Positions 14,121-24,050 of a stretch of DNA of 37,228 bases are shown piece after piece. The notes below the pieces were generated by a model. It was not told the DNA's origin, ran no database searches, and worked only from the letters and a program-made list of their open reading frames with translations. This DNA is from Acidobacteriaceae bacterium (lineage in GTDB: Bacteria > Acidobacteriota > Terriglobia > Terriglobales > Acidobacteriaceae), in contig JABFXN010000344.1 in NCBI GenBank assembly GCA_013361705.1, forward strand, positions 1 to 37,228. The letters are read 5' to 3'. A program made the position numbers and the translations under genes. Position 1 is the stretch's first letter. The number at the start of each line of letters is the position of its first letter.

Positions 14121-17100
14121 CACCCGGGGCAGGATGCGGCACATGCGACGGAGCCGCTGCCTTCTTCGGGAAGAACTTTGCAAGACGCTTCCGCAGCTTG
14201 TCGAAGAACAGATACACCGCTGGAGTCGTGAACAGCGTCAGGCACTGCGAGACCAGCAAACCGCCCACGATGGTGACACCCAGCGGCTTGCGCAGCTCAG
14301 AGCCTGTACCCGTCCCTAAGGCCAGCGGCAGGCCGCCAAGCAATGCAGCGAAGGTCGTCATCATGATCGGACGGAAGCGCAGCAGACACGCCTCATAGAT
14401 CGCGCCCTCGGAGTCCTTACCGTGTTCGCGTTCGGCCACGATCGCAAAGTCGATCATCATGATGGCGTTCTTTTTCACAATGCCGATCAGCAGCACCATG
14501 CCGATCATCGCGATGACAGAAAGCTCCATGTTCGTAATCAGCAACGCCAACAGCGCGCCCACACCTGCGGATGGCAGCGTCGAAAGAATCGTCAGCGGAT
14601 GGATGAAGCTCTCATACAGCATGCCCAATACGATGTAGACCGTGGTCATGGCGAGCAGAATGAGGATTGGCTCCGACGAAAGCGAGGACTGGAAGGCCTG
14701 TGCCGAGCCCTGGAAGCCGCCTACCACCGTCGACGGCAATCCAATCTGATTCTTGATTCGCTCGATGGCGTTTGTAGCGTCGGAGAGCGAGACGCCCGGT
14801 GCCAGATTGAAGGAGATGGTCGACGCCGGACGTTGCGACTGGTGATTGACCTGCAGCGGAACACGATTCATCTCAAAATGCGAGAAGGCTGAGAGTGGCA
14901 CCTGGGTTCCGTTCGTGCTCTTCACGAAGATGTGGTTCAGTGAGTCGAGATCCGTCTGGAACTCCGGCGCCACTTCCATCACCACGTGGTACTGATTGAG
15001 CGTGCGATACGTGGTAGAAACCTGGCGCTGACCGAAGGCATCTGACAGTGTTGAGTCAATCATCAGAGGCGAAATGCCCAGACGCGATGCACTATCGCGA
15101 TCGATCACCAGTTGGTATCGCAAACCATTGTCTTGCTGATCGGTATTGATGTCACGAAGTTCAGGGATACCCGCCATTGCATTTTGAAGTTTGGGGGCCC
15201 ACTCCTTCAGCTCGGCAACCGTATCGGCTGTGACCGTGTATTGGAACTGTGCAGCCGACTGCCGGCCACCGATGTTCAACTCCTGCTGTGACTGCATGAA
15301 GAGCTGCGCTCCAGGTGTACCCTGCAACCGCGGACGCAGGCGGTTGATAACGGCTTCTGCCGTATCGCCGTTCTTGACGCGCTCCTCATAAGGCTTCAAA
15401 GCCAGGAAGAGATTGGCGGTATTGAAGGCACCGCCGCCAGGACCACCGCCGCCGACGAACGACATCACATGTTCCACTGCGGGATCCCGCTGCACGATCG
15501 CCGCGAGCACAATCATCTTCTGACGCATCGCTTCAAAGGAGGTATCCTGCTGCGCGCGGATCTGGCCACCGATCCGGCCTGTGTCCTGCTGAGGGAAGAA
15601 TCCCTTAGGCACCAGGATGAACAGATAGATGTTCAGGATGAAAGTGCCAACCGTAATCAGGAACGTAAGGATCCAGTGCCGGATCACCCAGCGGAGGCCA
15701 CGGTCGTACTCCTTCAGCATCCAGTTGAAGAACTTCTCGCCCCACAGATAGAAGCGGCCATGCTTCTGCTGGTCATGCGCTTTCAGGAACTTTGCAGAGA
15801 GCATTGGCGTTGTCGTCAGCGAGACCACAAGCGACATCAGGATAGCCACAGAGAGCGTCACCGCGAACTCGCGGAACAGGCGTCCCACGATGCCACCCAT
15901 CAGGAGAATGGGAATAAACACCGCAATCAGCGAGATGCTCATCGAGAGCACCGTAAAGCCAATCTCTTCCGAGCCCAGCATCGCAGCCTCGAATGGCTGC
16001 ATGCCATCTTCCAGGTGACGCGAGATGTTCTCAATCACCACGATGGCATCATCCACCACAAACCCGGTTGAGATCGTCAGCGCCATCAGGGAGAGATTGT
16101 CGAGCGAGTATCCCAACAGATACATCACGCCGAAGGTTCCCATCAGCGACAGCGGCACCGACACCGAGGGAATCAGCGTCGAACGGACCTCACGCAGAAA
16201 GAAGAAGACGACCAATACCACGAGGCCGATCGTTAGCATCAGCGTGCGCGTGATGTCGTTGACCGAGGCACGGATCGTGACCGTACGATCAAGCGCTACC
16301 TGCAGCGTAACCGCTGGCGGAATAGTTGCGCGCAGCGTTGGCAGCAACGCAAGAACCCGATCCACCGTCTCGATGACGTTCGCTCCCGGCGACTTGAAGA
16401 CCTGCATCAGAATGGCGGGCTTACCATCGATGAAACCACCGGTCTGGGTGTTTTCAATCCCGTCATAGACCGTCGCAACATCCTGAATGCGCACGATGCC
16501 ATGTGCGTTCGCCATGGCACTGGTGGATTGATTCGATGCCGCCACCGGGGTGCGATTCGCATTGTTCGCCGGTCCGTTCGCCGTGTTCGTCGTCGTACTC
16601 GTTGTCGAACTAACGGTTGCGACCGATGAAGGCAGACCCGTCGATGCCGTCGCGCTTGATACATTGCCACGATCTGTCGCGATGATGAGCGGAGCATATG
16701 CGGCGGCGCCAAAGAGCTGGTCCGAGGTCGAGACCTCCCAGCGGTGCCTCTCATCCTGCAGATAGCCCGTTGGCTGCAATACGTTGATCTGGCCAATCGC
16801 GGTTCGCAGCGCTTCCAGACCAATACCATAGGCCGAAAGCTGGCGGGGGTTCGCCTCAATACGAACAGCAGGTTTGGCTGATCCGCCGGCAAAGACCTGG
16901 CCGACACCCTCCACCTGGGCAATCTTCTGCGACAGGATGGAATCGGCAACGTCATAGAGCTGGGCCGAAGTCATCGTATCCGAGGTCAGCGCCAGCATCA
17001 CGATCGGCGCATCCGCCGGGTTGATCTTGCGATAGCTGGGGTTCTGCGGAAGATTTGCCGGAAGCTGGGCTCGCGCTGCATTGATAGCTGCCTGCACGTC

Positions 17101-17418
17101 GCGTGCGGCTCCGTTGATGTCGCGCGAGAGATCGAACTGCAGAATGATACTCGCCGTTCCCGTGCCGGAAACGGAGGTCATCTGGGTAATACCGGCGATA
17201 CGGGAAAACTGGCGCTCCAGAGGAGTCGTAATCGCCGACGCAGTCGTCTCCGGATCAGAACCGGGAATGCTGGCATTGACCGAGATCGTCGGAAACTCAA
17301 CCTGCGGCAGAGCAGCTACCGGCAGGAACTTATATGCCACCGCTCCCGCCAAAAGAACTGCGATCGAGAGCAGGAAGGTGGCTACCGGCCGTTTAATAAA
17401 TGGTGCTGAGATATGCAT
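14116..17418 (-). CDS. mdtC: RND efflux permease, MdtC-type, with a Ser/Thr/Asn-rich insert
   Basis: 1100-residue inner-membrane RND pump subunit. It matches the MdtC pattern from the first residues (RPVATFLLSIAVLLAGAVAY) through RDINGAARDVQAAINAA and YRKINPADAPIVMLALTSD. The proton-relay acids are in STGFVVDDAIVVIENI (TM4) and the relay Lys is in GIVKKNAIMMIDFA (TM10). Twelve TM segments and two periplasmic loops are in place. Between DRGN at about residue 247 and HGIVRIQDV at about 305 lies an extra ~55-residue Ser/Thr/Asn/Ala-rich stretch, absent from E. coli MdtC, in the docking part of the periplasmic head. The gene is third in an mdtA-mdtB-mdtC operon, 90 bp after mdtB. Substrates are unknown; enterobacterial MdtABC exports bile salts and novobiocin. 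Confidence 0.93.
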   Translation of the reverse strand: MHISAPFIKRPVATFLLSIAVLLAGAVAYKFLPVAALPQVEFPTISVNASIPGSDPETTASAITTPLERQFSRIAGITQMTSVSGTGTASIILQFDLSRDINGAARDVQAAINAARAQLPANLPQNPSYRKINPADAPIVMLALTSDTMTSAQLYDVADSILSQKIAQVEGVGQVFAGGSAKPAVRIEANPRQLSAYGIGLEALRTAIGQINVLQPTGYLQDERHRWEVSTSDQLFGAAAYAPLIIATDRGNVSSATASTGLPSSVATVSSTTSTTTNTANGPANNANRTPVAASNQSTSAMANAHGIVRIQDVATVYDGIENTQTGGFIDGKPAILMQVFKSPGANVIETVDRVLALLPTLRATIPPAVTLQVALDRTVTIRASVNDITRTLMLTIGLVVLVVFFFLREVRSTLIPSVSVPLSLMGTFGVMYLLGYSLDNLSLMALTISTGFVVDDAIVVIENISRHLEDGMQPFEAAMLGSEEIGFTVLSMSISLIAVFIPILLMGGIVGRLFREFAVTLSVAILMSLVVSLTTTPMLSAKFLKAHDQQKHGRFYLWGEKFFNWMLKEYDRGLRWVIRHWILTFLITVGTFILNIYLFILVPKGFFPQQDTGRIGGQIRAQQDTSFEAMRQKMIVLAAIVQRDPAVEHVMSFVGGGGPGGGAFNTANLFLALKPYEERVKNGDTAEAVINRLRPRLQGTPGAQLFMQSQQELNIGGRQSAAQFQYTVTADTVAELKEWAPKLQNAMAGIPELRDINTDQQDNGLRYQLVIDRDSASRLGISPLMIDSTLSDAFGQRQVSTTYRTLNQYHVVMEVAPEFQTDLDSLNHIFVKSTNGTQVPLSAFSHFEMNRVPLQVNHQSQRPASTISFNLAPGVSLSDATNAIERIKNQIGLPSTVVGGFQGSAQAFQSSLSSEPILILLAMTTVYIVLGMLYESFIHPLTILSTLPSAGVGALLALLITNMELSVIAMIGMVLLIGIVKKNAIMMIDFAIVAEREHGKDSEGAIYEACLLRFRPIMMTTFAALLGGLPLALGTGTGSELRKPLGVTIVGGLLVSQCLTLFTTPAVYLFFDKLRKRLAKFFPKKAAAPSHVPHPAPGD

Positions 17419-17508
17419 AGGCGAAGTACGTAGCTGCTGCCTGTTTCCAAAATCTTTCTTCAGAAACGCCTGCCGGTTGGGACAAGCGCCTCCACGGTCA
17501 AACTTCCA

Positions 17509-20500
17509 TCAATCCGCCGATACGGCGTGCTCATGGTCGCGCAGCCTGCGGTCGGCATCCTGCGTCTTGAAGTACCTGCGTCCGATACGGTCAAAGAACA
17601 GATAGACCACAGGCGTGGTGTAAAGGGTAAGCACCTGCGAAACGATCAGACCGCCGATGATCGTAATACCAAGCGGACGGCGCAGCTCGGAACCAGTGCC
17701 TGTACCCAGAGCCAGCGGAACGCCGCCAAGCAGCGCTGCCATCGTCGTCATCATGATCGGCCTAAAACGTAGCAGGCATGCCTGGTAGATCGACTCCTCC
17801 GGAGTTTTGCCATGTTCACGCTCGGCCTCCAGCGCAAAGTCGATCATCATGATGGCGTTCTTCTTCACGATGCCGATCAGCAGGATGATGCCGATCAACG
17901 CGATCACATTCAGCGAATCGCGAACGATGATCAACGCCAGAATGGCGCCCACACCTGCGGAAGGCAGCGTCGAGAGAATCGTGATGGGGTGGATGTAGCT
18001 TTCGTACAGCACACCTAGAACGATGTACACCACAATCAGCGCTGCAAGAATCAGGATCGGTTCATTGGACAACGAAGCCTGGAAGCTGCGCGCCGTTCCC
18101 TGAAACTCCGTATTCACGCTGAGAGGAATATTCATATCCTTCAGCGCCTTCGAGATCGAGTCCACCGCATCGCCAATGCTCTTATCAGGACGAATATTGA
18201 AGGAGATGGTTGCCGACGGGAACTGGCTCTGGTGATTGATAGAGAGCGGCGCTTTCGTCTGTTCGAAGTGCGTAAACGTCGACAACGGTACCTGGGTTCC
18301 GTTCGAGCTCTTCACGTAGATATGGTCGAGCGAGTCCGGAGTCCGCTGGAATCTCGGTCCCGCTTCAAGCACCACGTGGTACTGATTGATCTGCGTATAG
18401 ATGGTCGAAACCTGCCTCTGGCCAAACGCGTCGTCCAGCGTGTCATCGATATTCTGCGGCGTGATGCCGAGACGTGACGCGGTGTCACGATCAATCACCA
18501 GATGGGCTCCCAGACCATTGGGATGCTGGTCACTGGTCACCGCCGTAACCTCGGGCAGTTTGCTCATCTTGTCGATGATCTGATCCACCCAGTTCTGCAG
18601 CTCGATCGGGTCCGCATCTTCCACGGATAACTGATACTGCAGTGCGCTGACGCGATCCTCCACAGTCAGGTCCTGCGAGGGCTGCAGGTAGATCTTGATC
18701 CCTTCCACCTTAGCGAGCTCCGGCTCCAGATCCCGAATAATCTCGCTCGCTGACCTGCTACGCTCTTCTCGGTCCTTCAGCGTGATCTGAACGCGGCCAG
18801 AGTTGATGGTCATATTCGTGCCATCGATTCCGATGAACGAAGAGACATTCTCAATATTCGGATTCTTCAGGATCACCGAAGCCAGCGCCTTCTGCTTTGC
18901 CGCCATGGCACTAAAGCTGGTGTCTTCCGGCCCCTGCGTAATTCCCAGAATCACGCCGGTGTCCTGCACCGGGAAGAAGCCCTTGGGCACATACATGTAC
19001 AACAGCACCGTGGTGACAAACGTGGCCAGCGTTACCAGCAAGGTCAACGTCTGATTGCGAAGCACCCAGCGCACGCCCACGGCGTACTTCTCGATCACGT
19101 AGTTGAAGAAGTGTTCACTCGTCCGGTAAAACCAGCCCTTCTCCGACTCCGGAATATGCTTCAACAGCTTGGCCGCCATCATCGGCGTCAGTGTCAGCGA
19201 GATCACTGCCGAAACCAGAATCGTCACAGCCAGCGTCACCGCGAACTCACGGAACAGACGGCCGACGATGTCGCCCATGAACAGCAGCGGAATCAGAACG
19301 GCGATCAGCGAGATGGTCAGCGACACGATCGTGAAGCCGATCTGTTCTGAACCCTTCAGCGCCGCATCCAGGGGCGAGTCGCCCATCTCCAGGTAGCGAT
19401 CGATGTTCTCCACCATCACAATGGCGTCATCCACCACGAATCCAGTGGAGATGGTCAGAGCCATTAGCGAAAGGTTGTTAAGGGAGTAGCCCAACAGATA
19501 CATCACACCGAAGGTGCCCACAATGGAAAGGGGAACGGCTACCGAGGGAATGATGGTGGCGCGCCACGAACGCAGGAAGAGGAAGATGACCAGAACGACC
19601 AGCGCAATGGTCAGCATCAGCTCGAACTGAACGTCCTTGACCGAAGCACGAATGGTATTTGTCCGGTCGGTAAGGACGTCGATGCGAATCGTGTTAGGCA
19701 ATGTCTCGCGCAGACGCGGCAGTAGCGCCTTTACGGAGTCCACGACCGAAATAATGTTCGCGCCCGGTTGGCGTTGGATGTTGACAATGACCGCAGGGTC
19801 CTCGTTCCACCACGCCGCCTGATACAGGTTTTCTGCCGAGTCTACGGCGTTTGCAACATCCGACAGCCGGACCGGCGATCCGTTGCGGTAAGCGACAATT
19901 ACGTTGCTGTAGCTCGCCGCATCGGTCAACTGGTCGTTAGCACCGATCGTGAATGCCTGCCGCGCCCCCGAGATACTTCCCTTGGGCTGATCCACGTTCG
20001 CTGAAGCGAGCGCCGTGCGAATATCTTCCAGCGACATGCCGTAGCTGGCCAGCGCTGTCGGATTGGCTTGAATACGAACCGCCGGCTTCTGTCCACCGGC
20101 GATGCTGACGAGACCCACGCCCGAAAGCTGCGAGATCTTCTGCGCCATGATCGTGTCAGCCAGATCCTCAACTTTTGCCAACGGCAGAGAAGTGGAGCTG
20201 AGCGCGAGGGTCAGAATCGGCGCATCGGCAGGATTGACCTTGGAGTAGATCGGAGGGTTGGGAAGATCTTTCGGCAGGTAGGAACCTGCCGCATTAATTG
20301 CCGCCTGAACATCCTGCTGGGCGATATCGATCGACTCATTCAGGTTGAACTGCAGCGTGATGACCGATCCGCCTCCCGAGGAGATGGAGGTCATCTGGGT
20401 CAAGCCGGGAATCTGGCCGAATTGGCGCTCCAGCGGCCCGGTGACGGACTGCGTCATCACCTCCGGACTCGCCCCTGGATAGAAGGTCAGCGTCTGAATG

Positions 20501-20631
20501 GTGGGGTAGTCCACCTGGGGCAGCGCCGAGACCGGCAACTGCAGATACGCAACCGCTCCGGCAAGAAGAATGGCCACCATCAACAGCGAGGTGGCCACTG
20601 GCCGGAGGATAAACGGCCTTGACGGACTCAT
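17509..20631 (-). CDS. mdtB: RND efflux permease, MdtB-type
   Basis: 1040-residue RND inner-membrane pump subunit close to MdtB. Its N-terminus has RPVATSLLMVAILLAGAVAY, LPVSALPQVDYPTIQ and LERQFGQIPGLTQM. LPNPPIYSKVNPADAPI and SQLSGVGLVSIAGGQKPAVR follow. STGFVVDDAIVMVENIDRYL has the paired Asp of TM4, and GIVKKNAIMMIDFALEAERE the Lys of TM10. The length is the family norm, without the insert seen in the partner MdtC. It overlaps mdtA by 4 bp (ATGA), so translation is coupled. In E. coli, MdtB and MdtC form a mixed trimer with MdtA as adaptor and TolC as exit duct. No TolC-like gene lies in this window. Confidence 0.95.
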   Translation of the reverse strand: MSPSRPFILRPVATSLLMVAILLAGAVAYLQLPVSALPQVDYPTIQTLTFYPGASPEVMTQSVTGPLERQFGQIPGLTQMTSISSGGGSVITLQFNLNESIDIAQQDVQAAINAAGSYLPKDLPNPPIYSKVNPADAPILTLALSSTSLPLAKVEDLADTIMAQKISQLSGVGLVSIAGGQKPAVRIQANPTALASYGMSLEDIRTALASANVDQPKGSISGARQAFTIGANDQLTDAASYSNVIVAYRNGSPVRLSDVANAVDSAENLYQAAWWNEDPAVIVNIQRQPGANIISVVDSVKALLPRLRETLPNTIRIDVLTDRTNTIRASVKDVQFELMLTIALVVLVIFLFLRSWRATIIPSVAVPLSIVGTFGVMYLLGYSLNNLSLMALTISTGFVVDDAIVMVENIDRYLEMGDSPLDAALKGSEQIGFTIVSLTISLIAVLIPLLFMGDIVGRLFREFAVTLAVTILVSAVISLTLTPMMAAKLLKHIPESEKGWFYRTSEHFFNYVIEKYAVGVRWVLRNQTLTLLVTLATFVTTVLLYMYVPKGFFPVQDTGVILGITQGPEDTSFSAMAAKQKALASVILKNPNIENVSSFIGIDGTNMTINSGRVQITLKDREERSRSASEIIRDLEPELAKVEGIKIYLQPSQDLTVEDRVSALQYQLSVEDADPIELQNWVDQIIDKMSKLPEVTAVTSDQHPNGLGAHLVIDRDTASRLGITPQNIDDTLDDAFGQRQVSTIYTQINQYHVVLEAGPRFQRTPDSLDHIYVKSSNGTQVPLSTFTHFEQTKAPLSINHQSQFPSATISFNIRPDKSIGDAVDSISKALKDMNIPLSVNTEFQGTARSFQASLSNEPILILAALIVVYIVLGVLYESYIHPITILSTLPSAGVGAILALIIVRDSLNVIALIGIILLIGIVKKNAIMMIDFALEAEREHGKTPEESIYQACLLRFRPIMMTTMAALLGGVPLALGTGTGSELRRPLGITIIGGLIVSQVLTLYTTPVVYLFFDRIGRRYFKTQDADRRLRDHEHAVSAD

Positions 20632-22235
20632 GGTTGTACGCCTCCCTGAGAACGCTGGCCACGCGGAAGGCTGCTGTCGCCCCGTCCCTGCCCGGAGTTA
20701 TTGCTTGCCGGCGCTGTCGAGCCTGGAGCTCCCGCCCCAGTAGCCCCACCCTGGCCGCGACGGCCGCCACCACGCTGGCCATCGCCCATGATGGCGCTGC
20801 CTGTCATCGGATTCGCCGGACGCACCGTGACGCGCGCATTGGTGCGCAAACGCTCAGCACCGTCAGTCACAACCAGCTCGTCCGGCTGCAGGCCGCTGGA
20901 GATAATATCCAGCGTTCCTTCGGTTGACTCAATTTTAATCGGCCGCATCTCGACGTAGTGAGGTGGCCCCTGCTGCGCTCCCTGGCCTTGTCCTCCTTGA
21001 CCTTGCGCGCCCTGGCCCTGTGTACCCTGGCCCTGTCCGCCAGCTTGGCTACGACGACCGCCGCCGGCTCCCTGACGCTGGCTCCCAGCCTGGCCTGCGC
21101 CGCCAGAACCAGCCGCGTCAGCAGGAGGATTTCCATCCTTGACTACATACACAAAGGTGCCCTGCGTTCCGCTCTGTACCGCCGCCGTCGGAATGACGAT
21201 CGCATTCGGGCGGTTCTCAAGCACCAGCCGGATATTGACGAACTGGTTCGGGAACAGGGTGTTGTCATTGTTATCGAAGACAGCCTTAAGCTTCGCCGTT
21301 CCGGTGGTGGTGTCGATCTGGTTGTCCGTGGTCAGCAGGGCGCCCTTGGCTAGCAGAGTGGTGTTGGAACGGTCGTAGGCCTCGACCTGCAGCTTCTGCC
21401 CGGAGCGCGTGCGCTTCAGCACCTCCGGCAACTGATCTTCGGGCAGCGTGAAGATCACGCTGATCGGGTGCATCTGGGTAACGACAATCAGTCCGGTAGT
21501 GGATGCAGCCGAAACGATATTGCCCGGATCCACCTGGCGCAGTCCCACAACGCCATTGATCGGCGAGTTGATCCGCGTGTAGCTCAGGTTGACCTTCGCA
21601 GTCTGAATCTGGGCCTGGTCAGCCTTGACGGCTCCATCGGCCTGTCCGGCGGCAGCCTCCTGCGCCTGTGCCTGCTCACGGCTTACAACTCCGGCGGCAT
21701 ACAACTGGTCATACCGCGTCGCTTGCTGGCGAGCATTTGTCGCCGTCGCCTGGTCACGCGCAAGGTTACCCTCGGCCACAGCCAGCGCAGCCTCATACGG
21801 AGCAGGATCGATCAGCATCAGCGGCTGGCCCTGCTTGACCTGCTGGCCTTCCGTCACATTCACCCTCAGTAACTGCCCATCGACACGCGAGCGGATCGTC
21901 ACGGTGTTATAGGCGGTAACCGTTCCCAGCGCCGTGTAATAGATCGGCATGGTGCGCTGCTGAACTCGTGCAGCCGCCACCGCAACAGGTCCGCCGAAGC
22001 CTCCACGACCGCCACCCGGTCCACCTGGACCGGCCCCCTGCGCCGCCGCATTCTTGCGGTTATCCACGATCTTCCAGACACAGAAGCCCACGAAGGCGGC
22101 AATCAGCAGGACGATGATGATCTTGCGGAGGACACTGCCCTTTTTGGGCCCGTCGTGCGCAGGCGGTGCATCATGCTGTCCGGGCGCGGGCCGCGCCGGC
22201 GTCGATTCGTGCTCGGGCTTCTGTAGAGTCGTCAT
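20628..22235 (-). CDS. mdtA: RND periplasmic adaptor (MdtA-type membrane fusion protein) with Gly/Gln-rich insert
   Basis: 535-residue membrane fusion protein, first gene of the pump operon. After a polar Pro-rich cytoplasmic N-terminus comes one TM segment (IIIVLLIAAFVGFCVWKIV, about 37-55). The lipoyl half-motifs TVTIRSRVDGQLLRVNVTEG and INSPINGVVGLRQVDPGN flank a helical hairpin. The beta-barrel domain has ISVIFTLPEDQLPEVL, and VVIPTAAVQSGTQGTFVYVV begins the membrane-proximal domain. About 55 residues of GQG/GAQ/GGQ low-complexity sequence (about 366-421) interrupt that domain before HYVEMRPIKI. The tail after about 475 is Gly/Arg/Gln/Ser-rich as well. E. coli MdtA (415 residues) lacks both. 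mdtA is divergent from the HAD-UbiA gene, with a 183-bp space between. Confidence 0.93.
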   Translation of the reverse strand: MTTLQKPEHESTPARPAPGQHDAPPAHDGPKKGSVLRKIIIVLLIAAFVGFCVWKIVDNRKNAAAQGAGPGGPGGGRGGFGGPVAVAAARVQQRTMPIYYTALGTVTAYNTVTIRSRVDGQLLRVNVTEGQQVKQGQPLMLIDPAPYEAALAVAEGNLARDQATATNARQQATRYDQLYAAGVVSREQAQAQEAAAGQADGAVKADQAQIQTAKVNLSYTRINSPINGVVGLRQVDPGNIVSAASTTGLIVVTQMHPISVIFTLPEDQLPEVLKRTRSGQKLQVEAYDRSNTTLLAKGALLTTDNQIDTTTGTAKLKAVFDNNDNTLFPNQFVNIRLVLENRPNAIVIPTAAVQSGTQGTFVYVVKDGNPPADAAGSGGAGQAGSQRQGAGGGRRSQAGGQGQGTQGQGAQGQGGQGQGAQQGPPHYVEMRPIKIESTEGTLDIISSGLQPDELVVTDGAERLRTNARVTVRPANPMTGSAIMGDGQRGGGRRGQGGATGAGAPGSTAPASNNSGQGRGDSSLPRGQRSQGGVQP

Positions 22236-22393
22236 GACCTTTGAAATCTATTCCGGATGATGTAGATGTCTTTGAAACGTTAGGGTGGTAATCTCCCCGG
22301 ACAGAGCTACGAAATTTGTCCTGGGGGCTAGTGCAAGCGTACTTCAAAATACGGACGACCCCCGCAGAAGGTTTCTCAAAACTGACCCGAATT

Positions 22394-22399
22394 TATAAT
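22394..22399 (+). promoter_or_regulatory. Candidate -10 box for the HAD-UbiA gene
   Basis: A perfect TATAAT lies 20 bp before the GTG start at 22419. The -35 region about 17 bp upstream (GTTTCT) is poor. It is the only strong hexamer in the 183-bp divergent space shared with mdtA. Confidence 0.5.
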
Positions 22400-22418
22400 C
22401 GAGCCATAGCCTAAGGCG

Positions 22419-23933
22419 GTGATCTTGCCAGTAGAACTTCAAACGATAGACGCTCCAACCCAGAGAGTGGACGTACCACTTTGTGTCGATTTGGATGGAA
22501 CTCTCGTAAAAAGCGATACGCTGCATGACGCTCTGATGGTCATGCTGCGGCATTCGCCAAGCAGCATTCTGAAGGCGTTCGGCTGGCTGCGCCAGGGCAA
22601 AGCCGCCTTCAAGCGAAATGTCACCTCAGTCGTGATGCTCGATGCCGCGCACCTGCCGTACAACCACGTGCTGCTGCAGTACCTGCGTGAAGAAAAAGCC
22701 CGCGGACGGAAGATTTATCTGGCCACCGCCGCCGAGAAGGCTCTCGCCGACCGTGTGGCCGGCCACTTGGGAATCTTTGATGGCGTTTTGGCCAGCGACG
22801 GTAGGATTAATCTGGCCGGAAAAAATAAACTCGCAGTTTTTCAGGAAATGTTCCCTGAAGGCTTCTGTTACATCGGGAACGCACTGCCCGACGCCAGACT
22901 TCTGGCCGCGTGCGAGGCGCCGATGGTCGCCAACCCGCACGGACGCCTGAAAGTGGCGATGAAGCGCTCCGGCACCGTCCCGGTGCGGGTGTTCGAGGAC
23001 AAGAAACCGGCGCTGAAGGCCTTCCTCAAGGCCATCCGTATCCACCAGTGGGCCAAGAACGTCCTGATCTACCTGCCCCTGCTGCTGGCGCACCAGATTC
23101 GCTGGAATACCGTTGTCGGCGCCACCGTCGCCTTCCTGAGCTTCAGCTTCTGCGCGTCGGCAACCTACATCATCAACGATCTATTGGACTTAGAAGTCGA
23201 TCGGAGGCATCCGCGCAAGCGCCTGCGTCCTTTCGCCGCAGCGGACCTGAGCGTAGGGGCTGGTTTCGCCATCATTGCCTGTTTCCTGGCAGTCTCGGTC
23301 CTTCTGGCAGTTGCGCTTCCTTACCTCTTCCATGCCGTTCCGAACTACACCTGGCTACTGCAGCCCCATAAGTTCCTTCTGTGGCTGGCCATCTACGCCG
23401 CCATGACACTCAGCTACAGCTTCCGGCTGAAGCGGATGATGCTGGTGGATGTCATCGTCCTTTCCATGCTTTACACCGTACGCATCGTCGTTGGCTCGGT
23501 GTCGACGGGGATTACGGTCACCACCTGGCTGGGCGCCTTCAGCATCTTCTTCTTCCTCTCATTGGCCTTCGCCAAGCGGTTTGCAGAGCTGGAAAACCTG
23601 CGCGCCCGTGAAAAGGACAATGCCGCCGGACGCGGTTACCGGGTCAGCGATCTGGAGCAATTGCGTACCTTCGGCGCGGCCAGCGGCTACGCGGCCGTCG
23701 TCGTTCTGGCGCTCTATCTCAACTCACTGACCGCGCAGAACCTGTATCGGCACATCACCCGCCTGTGGCTGCTGATCCCGATCATCATCCTGTGGGTCAG
23801 CAGGCTTTGGATGGTGGCCTCACGCGGCGATCTGGACGAAGATCCCGTGGTTTACGCCCTGGAAGACAGGCGCAGCCTCATCCTTGGTGGCATGATGCTG
23901 ATCGTTATCCTCTTGGCAATCAGCCCGCTTTAG
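22419..23933 (+). CDS. HAD phosphatase domain fused to UbiA prenyltransferase domain
   Basis: 504 residues with two domains. Residues about 20-200 are a HAD-like phosphohydrolase. Motif I is VDLDGTL (D24, D26), the motif II region is LATAAEK, the Lys is in AGKNK, and motif IV reads YIGNALPDARL (GN in place of the common GD). Residues about 210-500 are a multi-TM UbiA-type transferase. Its first metal motif is NDLLDLEVDRRHPRKRLRP (N253, D257, D261), followed by SYSFRLKRMMLVDVIVL and AKRFAELENLR. The latter two resemble decaprenyl-phosphate phosphoribosyltransferase (DPPR synthase). It probably moves a group onto a polyprenyl phosphate and the HAD part dephosphorylates the product. GTG 22419 is close to its AAGG; TTG 22425 has better spacing. 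Confidence 0.88.
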   Translation: MILPVELQTIDAPTQRVDVPLCVDLDGTLVKSDTLHDALMVMLRHSPSSILKAFGWLRQGKAAFKRNVTSVVMLDAAHLPYNHVLLQYLREEKARGRKIYLATAAEKALADRVAGHLGIFDGVLASDGRINLAGKNKLAVFQEMFPEGFCYIGNALPDARLLAACEAPMVANPHGRLKVAMKRSGTVPVRVFEDKKPALKAFLKAIRIHQWAKNVLIYLPLLLAHQIRWNTVVGATVAFLSFSFCASATYIINDLLDLEVDRRHPRKRLRPFAAADLSVGAGFAIIACFLAVSVLLAVALPYLFHAVPNYTWLLQPHKFLLWLAIYAAMTLSYSFRLKRMMLVDVIVLSMLYTVRIVVGSVSTGITVTTWLGAFSIFFFLSLAFAKRFAELENLRAREKDNAAGRGYRVSDLEQLRTFGAASGYAAVVVLALYLNSLTAQNLYRHITRLWLLIPIIILWVSRLWMVASRGDLDEDPVVYALEDRRSLILGGMMLIVILLAISPL

Positions 23934-24050
23934 GGCGCGGTTGAATGAACAGAATCTCCGCTCGGCCGGGCTGACCGGGGAGCGAAGGAACCTGAATCAT
24001 TCAATTCTTCCATTCGCCCCAACCGAGCCATTTATCCTGATACACGGCCT

